Counted from the first letter of the stretch, positions 25,959 to 35,112 are shown. The stretch: 64,000 bases of DNA from JAJRZX01 sp964472295 (GCA_964472295.1 CAYYJQ010000003.1:1-64000); one strand, 5' to 3'. The notes: a model not told the origin generated them from the sequence alone. Translations and numbers: made by a program.

Positions 25959-27005
25959 CTATGATAGGGCCCCTGACAACAATCTCCTCAGCGCCCCCAT
26001 GGGGCCGTCAAAGAACCCCACGAGCCTTGAGCTCTCGTATAGTTCCCTGAGGGGTAGGCGGGACCTGTGGGCAAAGTATATCTTTCGCCTGATGACGCTA
26101 CTATCCCTGTAGAGCCCGTCCCTCAGCCCACCTGCATACCTTGACTTGAAAAAAGATAGGCCCTTGAAGGGATACATGGCGCCGCCTCTCTCGTAAAGGA
26201 AACGGAAGATGTGCTTCATGAGGGACGAATGCCTGTACATGGCGTCCTCCACGTCGCAGAATGGCGAGAGCCCCAGCGAGAGGGCCTCGACGCCTTCTTT
26301 TCTGAAGGTGTCTATGGCGCGTCTCATGACAAGGGCCAGCGTTCCGGGATGAGCGCTTACGCGGGTTCTCAGTGCGCAGGCAAGGTAACCATAGACACGG
26401 CCATCCCTGTACATGGGGTCAAAGAAGATAAAACCCGTTACGCGCCCCCCATCGGTAGCGATGAACCTTCTAACATCGGGCTCGTCGCGGTACACGGCCC
26501 TTCTCACAAGGAACCAGAACTCACGGTCTCTTACCTTTTTTGTCGTAAGCCATTCTTCTGTAACCTCGCGGAGCTCAGCCTCAAGGCCCGGCCTTCCCCT
26601 CGACTCCCTTACGCGAACGCCGGCCTCAACGGCCCTCCTTATCATCCTCCTCATTGACTCCTTTGCCCTCCCCCGGTAAGTATACCCGCCAAGGAGTATC
26701 TCTGTCTCCACGCCCATCTCATTCACATAAAAGCCCATGTCCGAGAGCCGCGCCGCGGCCTCCGGCGTTACGTGGAGAAAGGCCGCGCGCGGAAAACGCT
26801 CGAGAAATGCCCCCACAAGGCGAGGGTAATCATCAAGGGCGCAGAGGGGATTTGAGAGGGCAAAGGCAGTACCCGAGGGGGCCAGGGCATAGGGTATGTA
26901 ACCCTTGCCCGGGAGAAAGAAGTAGTCAAGCCCTTCCTGTAGAGAGGAATAGGCCGGGCTGTGAGAGCCGTACTTGAGGAGATAATCCCTGAGTGTGGAC
27001 TTCAT
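25959..27005 (-). CDS. DUF2156/phosphatidylglycerol lysyltransferase-like protein
   Basis: A 348-residue protein resembling the soluble C-terminal domain of MprF, a double GNAT fold that moves an aminoacyl group onto a lipid. Features are the basic RRMIRRAVEAGVRVRE segment, EEWLTTKK, GFIFFDPMYRDGRVYGY and LSLGLSPF. No membrane flippase part is present. It is convergent with the ATPase-GNAT fusion gene. The real substrate (lipid or protein) is unknown. Confidence 0.72.
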   Translation of the reverse strand: MKSTLRDYLLKYGSHSPAYSSLQEGLDYFFLPGKGYIPYALAPSGTAFALSNPLCALDDYPRLVGAFLERFPRAAFLHVTPEAAARLSDMGFYVNEMGVETEILLGGYTYRGRAKESMRRMIRRAVEAGVRVRESRGRPGLEAELREVTEEWLTTKKVRDREFWFLVRRAVYRDEPDVRRFIATDGGRVTGFIFFDPMYRDGRVYGYLACALRTRVSAHPGTLALVMRRAIDTFRKEGVEALSLGLSPFCDVEDAMYRHSSLMKHIFRFLYERGGAMYPFKGLSFFKSRYAGGLRDGLYRDSSVIRRKIYFAHRSRLPLRELYESSRLVGFFDGPMGALRRLLSGALS

Positions 27006-27119
27006 CTCTGGTTCCCATATTTTCTCTTCACATGCATACCCCTTATTAAAACACCACTTGGCCGCCTTTTCAAGGCGCCGCGCTCAAGCGCCCCTCTCAC
27101 GCCTCCTCACCCACCCTAA

Positions 27120-27162
27120 GGAACCTCTGCATAATTCGTCCCTGAACTGATCAGACTTTCCC
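27120..27162 (+). repeat. Internally deleted MITE-like element (copy C)
   Basis: GGAACCTCTGCATAATTCGT followed directly by a right end reading CTGATCAGACTTTCCC. Only the two termini remain (43 bases against 153). Confidence 0.6.
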
Positions 27163-27179
27163 TTTAAAAAATCCCCTCA

Positions 27180-27223
27180 TTGGTTTTCTTTGTCTTACTT
27201 TCTTTTTTCTAAAAGAAAGTAAG
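27180..27223. repeat. Dispersed hairpin repeat (GGTTTTCTTTG type)
   Basis: TTGGTTTTCTTTGTCTTACT, then arms TACTTTCTTTT and AAAAGAAAGTA. It lies next to MITE copy C in the gap before the 81-residue gene. Confidence 0.8.
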
Positions 27224-27289
27224 GAAAATTTTCCATGCGTTAGTTCTTTTTTTCATGTATAATCAGGAAAAATCCAGAGGGAGGTGCAA

Positions 27290-27535
27290 ATGGCCAAATC
27301 GATTACTGCTATCAAGGACATCCTGAGGCGCGAGGAGAGGCTTGTCGAGAAGATTAAGGACACCATAACCCTCATGGCCCACAAGGAGTCAAAGGCCCTG
27401 ATGCGCGGTTTTCTCAAGAACAAGAGGGCCGAGGTAAGGGAATACAAGAAGATAATAAAGAACAGCGAGAAGTGCCCGGCCATCAAGAAACCTGCGGCAA
27501 AAAAGAAGACAGCGGGCAGGCGCAAGAAGTCCTGA
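27290..27535 (+). CDS. Small protein with lysine-rich tail, function unknown
   Basis: An 81-residue protein: a helical, charged N-terminal part (about 1-60, probable coiled coil) and a basic tail KKPAAKKKTAGRRKKS like those of histone-H1-like DNA-binding proteins. GGGAGG lies 5 bases before ATG 27290; GTG at 27284 overlaps that site. Nucleic-acid binding is an inference from composition. A much longer tail of similar composition occurs on YggS at 43114. Confidence 0.72.
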   Translation: MAKSITAIKDILRREERLVEKIKDTITLMAHKESKALMRGFLKNKRAEVREYKKIIKNSEKCPAIKKPAAKKKTAGRRKKS

Positions 27536-27632
27536 TTCTGCTGAGGTGGAAAACGCGCGGGGCGTTCTCATATTAAGGGACGCCCTGCCCTGTATAGAGG
27601 CGCTGGTCTTTAATAGCGCAAGGAGTCTTGAG

Positions 27633-27959
27633 ATGAGCAACGGACTACCGGCCTTTTTTCAGGAGGTAAGCGAGAGGTTTCCAGAGGTCTTCCGGCACTA
27701 TAGCGCCCTTGGCGAATCCGTGTCCGCGCTCGGGGCCATGGACGAAAAGACTCAAGAACTGGTAAAACTGGGTATAGCCATAGGCGCCGGCACTGAGGGC
27801 GCTGTTCATTCACACACGAGGAGGGCCCTTGGGCTCGGGGCCACGGAGAAGGAAATTGTCCAGTGCGCGCTCCTTGCCATTACGGCCATAGGGTGGCCCG
27901 GAGCCATGGCGGCGCTAACGTGGATTGACGACATCATCGCGGACATAAAGTCCGAGTAG
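27633..27959 (+). CDS. Carboxymuconolactone decarboxylase/AhpD-like protein
   Basis: A 108-residue all-helical CMD-domain protein: KTQELVKLGIAIG, then HSHTRRALGLGATEKEI and a GWPGAMAAL end. The redox CxxC of AhpD is absent (the place before HSHTR reads GAV), so peroxidase activity by that route is unlikely. ATG at 27633 follows AAGGAG; upstream in-frame codons to 27546 lack a ribosome site. Its function is not known. Confidence 0.82.
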   Translation: MSNGLPAFFQEVSERFPEVFRHYSALGESVSALGAMDEKTQELVKLGIAIGAGTEGAVHSHTRRALGLGATEKEIVQCALLAITAIGWPGAMAALTWIDDIIADIKSE

Positions 27960-28136
27960 GTCCACGCCAAAGCCCGGTCAGGGCTCTTCAGGGAACCACT
28001 GGTCAAGGCACCTTTCCTTAATTCGTCTCTGAATCAAGGACAAATTTCCTCTACCCCGGAGGAACTGCACTTCATTATTGAACCAGTGGGAATGAACTTG
28101 TTGTTGTTTTTTTCTCCACTCCATATTTCACTTTTT

Positions 28137-29957
28137 TCAATAATCAATCCCCACGTCCTCCCTGCCGCTTTTATCATCCGCCATGGGATCAACGATACTG
28201 ATTAGTGTCTGGCCGGGCACTGCCTGAGGGATTTTTGTCCGGGTAAAGACGCTTGCCTCGCCGGTATCAGAGACAAGAAATAGCGGCGTTGCAGAGGGAA
28301 ACTTCTTTAGAAAATCCTCATAACCGAACTCTTCCGTAAGCCTTGTCTTCTTGAGAACAGCCCCGCGAGCGAACCTCCTTGAGATGGACCAGTAATCGCA
28401 GTCCGGCCCGAAGAGGAACCTGCCGTGAAGGCCATCGGACATGGACTTGCCAGGGGACTTGCCAAGCACGAGCTGGTAGAGCTCTGAACTGTCGAATATG
28501 CGCTTGAAGTGAAGTATGGCAAGGGAGTTGGTCTCGTTGTTGGGCGTCATGGCAAGGAGTCTCCCTATGCCGTCCATATCTATGTCCTTCAAGACTGACT
28601 CGGATGTGCCGCTCCCGTGGTAGGCCTTGAGGCCTCTCATTCTCGCGGCCATGACGCTTGCGCGGTTTGTATCCACGAGCGCCACCTTCAGGCCCGTGTC
28701 CATAAGGGTCTTCGCCAGTTCCTGCGCCCAGGAAGAGGCCCCTATAATAAAAAATCCGCTTGGTTTCGCCATTGCCACGCCGAGGAGCCTTGCGAATACA
28801 CCTGCGCCAAGGCCGTAAAATACCACTGTGGCAATAATTACGTAGAATGTCACGGAGAGAAGTTCGGCCCCCTGGGCACTGCCCGCCTCCACGAGGCGGA
28901 GCGCGAAGACAGATGATACGGCGGCGGCCACTATTCCCCTTGGGGCAACGAGGGCTATGAAGGCGCGCTCGGACCACGTAAGGGCCGAGCCCAGCGTTGA
29001 GACCATGACCGCCGCCGGGCGGACGACGAAGACCATGACGGCAGTGAAGAGAAGGCTCTCAAGGGCGAGGTGAGAAAAACCATCAGTCTTGAGGCGCGCG
29101 GCAAGGACGATGAAGAGCACGGATATGAGGAGCACTCGGAGGTTTTCCTTGAACTCCACGATATGGCTTATGTTGACTCCGCCCCGGTTCGTGAGAAAGG
29201 CCCCCAAGAGCGTTACGGCGAGGAGGCCGGACTCGGGTTGAACGAGGTTTGAGAACGTATAGGAGCCAAATATCATGAAGAGCGTCACGGCGTTCTGCAT
29301 GAAGTCCGGGACAAGGTAGCGCTTGAGAAGGGCTATGAGAATAAAGCCCGCCCCAAGGCCGGTTACGCCTCCGGCAAGGAGGGTCTTCAGTATGCCCAGG
29401 GCCGCGACGCCATGCACCTGGTGGAACCTTCCTCCTGCAATGGCCTCGTAGACAAGGACAGCGAATACGGCCCCGAGCGGGTCTGTGACAATGGCCTCCC
29501 AGCGGAGCACGCAGGCCACCCTTCTGGTGGGCCTTATCTGTCTTAGCAGGGGAATAATGACCGTGGGACCGGTTACGACGAGTATGGCGCCAAGGAGGAG
29601 GGCCATCTGCACGGTGAAGCCGAGGACGTAATAGGCGGCCACAGCGCCGAGTATCCATGTGACAATGGTTCCCGTAATGACGAGCCTGTTGACAACAGCA
29701 CCCTGACCGCGGAGTTCATCGAGTTTGAGGCTGAGGCCCCCCTCGAAGAGTATAACGGCCACGGCAAGGGAGACCATTGGGAGGAGGGTATCTCCAAAGA
29801 TGGCGTCTGGGTCTATTATACCCGTGAGCGGCCCCGCGACTATGCCGAAGACAAGGAGCACCAGTATGGACGGAACCCTCACGAGCCAGGCAATCCACTG
29901 GGCGGCAATGCCGAGCATTACGATTACGGCGCTCCATATGATTATGTCCTCGCTCAT
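28137..29957 (-). CDS. Monovalent cation:proton antiporter with TrkA-N domain
   Basis: A 606-residue inner-membrane protein. Residues about 1-400 form some 12 helices of the CPA-type Na+/H+ or K+/H+ exchanger; TDPLGAVFAVLVYEA carries the conserved acidic residue. Residues about 400-520 are a Rossmann RCK/TrkA-N domain (GFFIIGASSWAQELA and LVDTNRASV) that senses a nucleotide, followed by a short C-terminal domain. ATG at 29957 is preferred to 30005. It lies directly downstream of a K+ channel gene, so the pair probably controls K+ or pH. Confidence 0.88.
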   Translation of the reverse strand: MSEDIIIWSAVIVMLGIAAQWIAWLVRVPSILVLLVFGIVAGPLTGIIDPDAIFGDTLLPMVSLAVAVILFEGGLSLKLDELRGQGAVVNRLVITGTIVTWILGAVAAYYVLGFTVQMALLLGAILVVTGPTVIIPLLRQIRPTRRVACVLRWEAIVTDPLGAVFAVLVYEAIAGGRFHQVHGVAALGILKTLLAGGVTGLGAGFILIALLKRYLVPDFMQNAVTLFMIFGSYTFSNLVQPESGLLAVTLLGAFLTNRGGVNISHIVEFKENLRVLLISVLFIVLAARLKTDGFSHLALESLLFTAVMVFVVRPAAVMVSTLGSALTWSERAFIALVAPRGIVAAAVSSVFALRLVEAGSAQGAELLSVTFYVIIATVVFYGLGAGVFARLLGVAMAKPSGFFIIGASSWAQELAKTLMDTGLKVALVDTNRASVMAARMRGLKAYHGSGTSESVLKDIDMDGIGRLLAMTPNNETNSLAILHFKRIFDSSELYQLVLGKSPGKSMSDGLHGRFLFGPDCDYWSISRRFARGAVLKKTRLTEEFGYEDFLKKFPSATPLFLVSDTGEASVFTRTKIPQAVPGQTLISIVDPMADDKSGREDVGIDY

Positions 29958-30023
29958 TGCAGGTTGGCCTTTCTTTTGTAACCACTGGCCATGAAATGAT
30001 GCCATGCGGGCCGGGAACGCCTC

Positions 30024-31052
30024 TTAACTGGGCCGCCGGACCTTTGAGTCCAGATTGCAGATAAGGCCCTCGAGCTCGCTTAACTGCCGCCTTGTGCCCA
30101 CGACAACGAGTTTGTCTCCCTCTGCTATGATGAGGTCGCGGGGCGGGCTTGGTATTATGCCTTCGCGGTCCTTTTTAAGTATGGCGAGTATGTTGGCCCC
30201 TTCCTCGCATAGAGTCCTTGCCTCGCCCATGGTAATGCCCACAAAGGACGAATCCGCCCTTATGAGTACCTCTTCGAGGACGAGCTCAATGTCGCGCGCG
30301 TGCATTACCACGTCGAGAAAGTCAACGACAGCGGGACGAAGAAGAAGGCTCGCGAGCCGTTTTCCGCCTATGCTGTATGGAGAAAGGACACGGTCGGCCC
30401 CGGCCTTCAGGAGTTTGAACTCCGTCTTCTCGATATTCGAGCGGGCCACGATGAAGATGTCTCTCTTCAAGTTCCGGGCAGATAGCGAGACGTAGACGTT
30501 ATCTGCGTCCGAGTCCGTAGCCGTCACAAGCCCCCTGGCCCGCAGGATGCCCGCGCTCTTGAGCACCTCGTCGTCTGTGGCGTCTCCTTCCACATAAAGG
30601 TAGCCAGCGGCGGCGCAGGCCGAGATCCCCTCGGCCTTTGTATCCACAACAACAAAGGGTACGTTCTCCCTTGATAACTCCATGGCCACCTGAGCGCCCA
30701 CCCTTCCAAAACCGCAGATAATATAATGCCCGTTAAGGGCGTCTATCTTCTTCTTCATCCTCCTCCTCCCCAGGACGCCTTCGAGCTGCCCTGAAACCAC
30801 GTACTCCGAGAGTGTTGTAAAGATATAAAAGAATGTGCCAACGCCAAGGACTATAAGAATTGTTACAAGGACCCTGCCATGAGGTGTGAGCGGGCGCACC
30901 TCGTTAAAGCCCACGGTGGATATGGTGATAAAGGTCATATAGAGGGCGTCAAAAAAACCCCAACCCTCTACGGCCATTAGCCCCACAACTCCAAGGACAA
31001 TTACGCAGACAAGAAGCAGTCCTATCTTCCAGAAGTGTTTCAGCCAGTGCAT
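30024..31052 (-). CDS. Potassium channel with RCK (TrkA-N/TrkA-C) domains
   Basis: A 342-residue two-helix K+ channel. Helices lie at about 8-28 and 62-80 with a pore loop between; the selectivity filter reads T46-V-G-F-N50 instead of TVGYG, so the last glycine is replaced. The RCK domain follows with GFGRVG at 114-119 and a conserved D at the end of the second strand (VVVDTKAEG), then a TrkA-C domain to the C terminus. It probably forms an operon with the antiporter downstream. Confidence 0.9.
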   Translation of the reverse strand: MHWLKHFWKIGLLLVCVIVLGVVGLMAVEGWGFFDALYMTFITISTVGFNEVRPLTPHGRVLVTILIVLGVGTFFYIFTTLSEYVVSGQLEGVLGRRRMKKKIDALNGHYIICGFGRVGAQVAMELSRENVPFVVVDTKAEGISACAAAGYLYVEGDATDDEVLKSAGILRARGLVTATDSDADNVYVSLSARNLKRDIFIVARSNIEKTEFKLLKAGADRVLSPYSIGGKRLASLLLRPAVVDFLDVVMHARDIELVLEEVLIRADSSFVGITMGEARTLCEEGANILAILKKDREGIIPSPPRDLIIAEGDKLVVVGTRRQLSELEGLICNLDSKVRRPS

Positions 31053-31181
31053 GAAACGTCAGACCTCCCCTTCCAACCCCTCACAAGAGTTTTACCACAA
31101 AAAAGGCCCTTAAAAAAGGACGGTCTCGGCAAGAAGGGCTACCTGAACCCAAAGCCCGCGGCGGCAATGGCGCCCAACTGT

Positions 31182-31210
31182 TTGACATTGCATAGAATCA
31201 GGGATATAAA
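31182..31210 (+). promoter_or_regulatory. Strong sigma-70-like promoter
   Basis: TTGACA (31182-31187), 17 bases, TATAAA (31205-31210), about 80 bases before the spermidine-synthase-like gene. Confidence 0.7.
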
Positions 31211-31289
31211 AGAGTCTGCCATTGACTGACTCTCTGGCAAGCGCTCCCCTTCATGGGGATAATATTTATTCACTGAACAAAAGACCTTC

Positions 31290-33947
31290 ATGCCAGACCT
31301 TTACGCGCCGCCATCAGAGGAGAGGCGCTCAAACATACTTATCCTCTTCTGCTTCTTTCTAACGGGCCTCACGGGCCTTGTCTATGAACTGGTCTGGATA
31401 CGGCTCCTCATCCTTGCCTTCGGGTCCACGCAGTTTGCCATCACAACAGTTCTCGTAACCTTCATGTCGGGCCTTGCCCTCGGAAGCCTCGTCTTTGGAC
31501 GTCTCATGGACAGGGTCTCCATGCCTCTCAAGGTATACGCAGGTATCGAGGTGGTCCTTGGCCTTTACTGCATTATCTCCCCGGCGGTCTTTGTCTCTGT
31601 CCGTTACCTCTACGGGGCCCTTGAGGGCGGCGCGGCGGCAACGCATTACGCGGGCTTTGAGTGGGCGCAGTTTTTCCTCTCTTTCTCGGCGCTCATCATA
31701 CCTACTACGCTCCTTGGAGGAACCCTTCCCGCGCTGGTAAAGTACCTTGCCTCGAGCTCCGGGCGCGTGGGGTTTCATACGGCGGTACCCTACGCAGTAA
31801 ACACCATAGGGGCTGTTGCCGGGTGCCTGGCAACGGGCTTTTTTCTACTCTATTTCCTCGGCCTTACGACCACGCTATATACCGCAGGCTCCCTCGACCT
31901 TGTTGTTGGGGCTTCCATATTTCTTATCTATTGCCGAAGAGGCGCAGGTGTCTCAGTGAGCCCCAAGACCACAGAGGCTCTCCCATCTGCGGCCCGGGCC
32001 AGAGGTACAACAGAGAGAGGCCCTGACTATACCCATGGCCAGAGGACCAAGACAGTGGGACTTATCATTATTGGCGCCTTTTTTGTATCAGGTTTTTGCG
32101 CCCTCTCCTACGAGGTCCTCTGGACAAGGATCTTCTCCCTCGTAATCGGCTCTTCTGTATACGCCTTTACCATCATGCTCGCAACCTTTCTTGCGGGAAT
32201 AGGCGCGGGGAGCATACTCTTTGCCCCCTATGTGGACAGGCTCAGAAGACCGCTTGTCTGGTTCGGCGCCCTTGAGGCCCTCATAGGGTTTGCCGGGCTC
32301 TTTTCCATATTCATATACAGAGAACTGCCCTTCATATTCTACAACCTCAAGTCAGCCTTTGCCGGACGCTTCGCCCTCTTTCAGATTATACAGTTCGGGC
32401 TCTGCGCCACCATCATCCTCATACCCACCCTTGCCATGGGCGCCATATTCCCCCTTGTGGGAAGGATATACACCAGGGGAATCTCAACAGTGGGGAAAAA
32501 CATCGGAGACCTATATTTTTCCAATACCGCGGGCTCCATCTTTGGCTCCTTTATCGCCGGGTTCTTGCTCATACCGCTCCTCGGGGTGCAACGCGGCGTT
32601 ATAATAACAGCGGCCCTTAATATACTCATCGCCATCCTCATACTCAACCTTACGGCCTTGAAGACAACGCTCCGAGGGGCCCTCACCATTGCCATGGTTT
32701 TTGTCTTCTCCGCCACGGCCCTCAACCTTCCGCCCTGGGAGAGGATGGTCATGACCACGGGACTTTATGTAAACCCCCTTGAGAAAAAGGAAGTAGAGTC
32801 ACTGCAGGAGGGGACTGCAAAGGACCGCCTCGTCTATTACAAAGAAGGCGTCAATGCCGTTATTACAGTGCGTGAACGCTCGGAGGACGGCCATACCATA
32901 AGGACCTATCAGGCCAATGGCAAGCAGGAGGCCGCGGTGGTAGACGGCAAGGGCGCCAATGCCTGGGCAACCCTTGGACATGTACCCATGATGCTCAAGA
33001 GTGGAAAGACAGAGAACGCCCTGCTTGTTGGGCTCGGAGCGGGTATTACCCTTGGGGCCATGGAGTACTACCCCTTCCGCTCAGTTGACGTGGTGGAGAT
33101 AGAGCCCTCTGTTATCGGGGCCGCGAGGTTTTTCAGTAGATCCAACAACAACGCCCTTGACGACCCGAGGGTAAGGATGCATATAGCGGACGGCAGGAGC
33201 TTTCTCTTTTCCACGAAGAAAAAATACGACGTAATCATCTCGGCTGTCTCAGACCCCTGGATTACTGGCGTGGCCAACCTCTTTACCTTCGAGTATTTCT
33301 CCGCCCTCCGGGATAAACTCAACGACAACGGAGTCGTGGCCGTCTGGTTCAATAACTACAGGACCACACCCGAGGAGATGAAGATAGGCCTCAATACCTT
33401 TGCGGCAGTCTTTCCCCAGGTAAGCATCTGGTTCCACTATACCGATGTCTTCGACCTCGTGGTGGTGGGCACAAAGGGGGCTCAGCCCCTTGACATCGCC
33501 GAACTCCGCGCCCGCCTTGCGGCACCCTCCATAAGAGAGGGACTCTCATCCATAGGCGTACAAAGCCCCGTTGACTTTTTTGACCTCTTCCTTATGGGTA
33601 ACAACGACCTCAGGAGATATACGGGCAGAACTCCTCTCAATACTGACGAGCGGCCGCTTATAGAGTTTACCCTGCCGCGCCATCTCTACAGAAGTTTCTC
33701 TGGCCGAAAAAACATAGAAGAGATGCTCACCAATGTAAGGGCTATTACCCCTCCACTGCGGATTCCACCTGGAGGCGAAGAGGCCTTTTACATGGCCCTT
33801 GGAAGATCATACAATGAGTTCAACTTCAGGCTGAAGGAGGCCTACCGGGCTTTTGAGAAGGTCCTTGAGATAAACCCCCGTAATACCGAGGCCGCAGGCC
33901 TTGCCGAGGGCCTTGAAAGAGAGCTGGCCCTGCGGCCTCAACGCTGA
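31290..33947 (+). CDS. Membrane protein with spermidine-synthase-like domain and C-terminal TPR
   Basis: An 885-residue fusion: about 12 to 14 membrane helices (residues 17-490, a transporter-like array), then a SpeE-type Rossmann domain (about 560-720: LLVGLGAGITLGAME binds the nucleotide-like cofactor, VVEIEPSV has the acidic ribose contact, HIADGRSFL follows), then one TPR (about 840-875). Such fusions are widespread and mostly uncharacterised. The aminopropyl-transfer residues are not clearly conserved, so spermidine synthesis should not be assumed. It is convergent with the DUF3179 gene. Confidence 0.82.
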   Translation: MPDLYAPPSEERRSNILILFCFFLTGLTGLVYELVWIRLLILAFGSTQFAITTVLVTFMSGLALGSLVFGRLMDRVSMPLKVYAGIEVVLGLYCIISPAVFVSVRYLYGALEGGAAATHYAGFEWAQFFLSFSALIIPTTLLGGTLPALVKYLASSSGRVGFHTAVPYAVNTIGAVAGCLATGFFLLYFLGLTTTLYTAGSLDLVVGASIFLIYCRRGAGVSVSPKTTEALPSAARARGTTERGPDYTHGQRTKTVGLIIIGAFFVSGFCALSYEVLWTRIFSLVIGSSVYAFTIMLATFLAGIGAGSILFAPYVDRLRRPLVWFGALEALIGFAGLFSIFIYRELPFIFYNLKSAFAGRFALFQIIQFGLCATIILIPTLAMGAIFPLVGRIYTRGISTVGKNIGDLYFSNTAGSIFGSFIAGFLLIPLLGVQRGVIITAALNILIAILILNLTALKTTLRGALTIAMVFVFSATALNLPPWERMVMTTGLYVNPLEKKEVESLQEGTAKDRLVYYKEGVNAVITVRERSEDGHTIRTYQANGKQEAAVVDGKGANAWATLGHVPMMLKSGKTENALLVGLGAGITLGAMEYYPFRSVDVVEIEPSVIGAARFFSRSNNNALDDPRVRMHIADGRSFLFSTKKKYDVIISAVSDPWITGVANLFTFEYFSALRDKLNDNGVVAVWFNNYRTTPEEMKIGLNTFAAVFPQVSIWFHYTDVFDLVVVGTKGAQPLDIAELRARLAAPSIREGLSSIGVQSPVDFFDLFLMGNNDLRRYTGRTPLNTDERPLIEFTLPRHLYRSFSGRKNIEEMLTNVRAITPPLRIPPGGEEAFYMALGRSYNEFNFRLKEAYRAFEKVLEINPRNTEAAGLAEGLERELALRPQR

Positions 33948-33990
33948 CCCCGGGCCCTGACCCCCGCCCCTTCCCGCAACACACCCTTAC

Positions 33991-34899
33991 TCAGTCCATC
34001 TTGAAGATGGCCGTTTTTGGGTGAAAGGAATACCAGACAAACCAGTAGGAGACAAGGCCGGGCAGACGCTCGCCTGTGCCGAGCGTGGCATAGGCATCTT
34101 CAGAGTCCCTGTCAAAGTAGACCCTTATCTCAACCTTGCCAAGGGTGTCGGTAACGGGGGAGCGGGACTTTCTGAGGACGCTGAAGGGGTAGGCCTTTAT
34201 GGCTCCGCCATACTCCAGACCAAGGACAAGTTCCTTTGAGGGCAGGTAGGGCGGAGGCTTTGGGCTTCGGAAGAATGAAAAGGGGCTGCTCCTGTATCCC
34301 CTGTAGGGGTCTCGTGTATAGTCCCGGGCATAGCCAGTCTTCGTTGAGAGGACCACGGTATTTGGGAAGAGTTCCTTCCACCTCTTCCATGTGGTGAGCC
34401 TCGAGGGTATGGGCTTAAGATGCGTGCCTGTCATGGGCCCGGTCACGGCCTCGCGCCTTATCTGCGACCAGAGGCTCTCTGTCTCGCGGTCGTAAAAGAG
34501 CACATTCGAGTGATAGAGCCTGCCAGAGACGCCGAAGTTATAGGTCCTCTCTCCTATCTTCCGGCCATAGACCTGGCCGGTCCCGGAGAGTGGTCACCAC
34601 GTGGCAAGTATGGGCAGGCCCGCTATGCTGTCGTTTACGGCCTCGTGCCAGTTGAGTATCTTTACGGGGTATGCCTTTGCGCCGCCCTTTACGGCTACGC
34701 CAAGGACCCTGTCGCTATCCTTCATGAAAGAGGCCTCAGAGGCCCTCACAAAGACCGGCGCGGTAATGGCGGGTATGCCGTCCTTTGGCGGTCCTCCGGA
34801 GCGTATCTCCGAGAGGGGCACGGAGTGCCTTGAGAGATCAAAGCCCGCGCACAGGAGAAGTATTGTTATTAAGGCAAAACCCTTGAGTAATCTCGCCAT
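33991..34899 (-). CDS. DUF3179 protein, probable selenoprotein (in-frame TGA at 34594-34596)
   Basis: An exported protein of 302 residues if TGA is read as selenocysteine, residue 102. A signal peptide or lipoprotein signal covers about 1-20 (LLLCAG). Before the TGA: AYPVKILNWHEAVNDSIAG; after it: PLSGTG, FGVSGRLYHSN and FYDRETESLWSQ, all DUF3179 hallmarks. The family has a CPLC-like motif here; this protein reads W-Sec-PLS. The frame holds no other stop. The mature part contains no cysteine at all. A bacterial SECIS-like hairpin follows the TGA (34549-34593). Without Sec insertion the product would stop at 101 residues. DUF3179 has no assigned activity that I know of. Confidence 0.82.
34549..34593 (-). 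promoter_or_regulatory. Bacterial SECIS-like element
   Basis: On the minus-strand RNA, beginning 3 nt after the UGA: lower stem CUCUCC/GGAGAG (6 bp), an asymmetric internal loop (GGGA opposite AAGAUA), upper stem CCGGCC/GGCCGG (6 bp) and an apical loop AGGUCUAU. The loop contains AGGUCU, as in the E. coli fdhF SECIS, and begins 20 nt after the UGA, within the usual distance for bacterial elements (about 16-37). Confidence 0.82.
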
Positions 34900-35112
34900 C
34901 TTAAATCCCCCGCGCCTTAAGAAAAGGATAAATTAATGAAAATCCATGGAACCATCATGGGAATTTCAGAAAACTTCCACCCCCCAACGGGAGTTGAAAG
35001 GCCACATATTAACTATGCCCTGTCATGGAGACTTGTCAAGAGGGGGGGATATGGGGGAGGTGGAAAGGTGAGTAAAAAAGCAAGAGCAGTCCAACCAGGG
35101 ACAGAGGCCCCT

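Noticed and set aside
27633..27959. AhpD-type peroxidase or selenoprotein
   Set aside because: The CxxC site of AhpD is absent and there is no TGA in its place; only the CMD fold is supported.
28000..28060. A further MITE-like copy after the CMD gene
   Set aside because: Only short, scattered matches (GGGAACC, AATTCGTCTCTGAAT) are present; too weak to list as a feature.
33991..34899. DUF3179 gene as an ordinary pseudogene split by a nonsense mutation
   Set aside because: The stop lies exactly at the functional cysteine position, no other frame damage exists on either side, and an fdhF-like SECIS hairpin follows at the right distance. All three together fit Sec better than decay.
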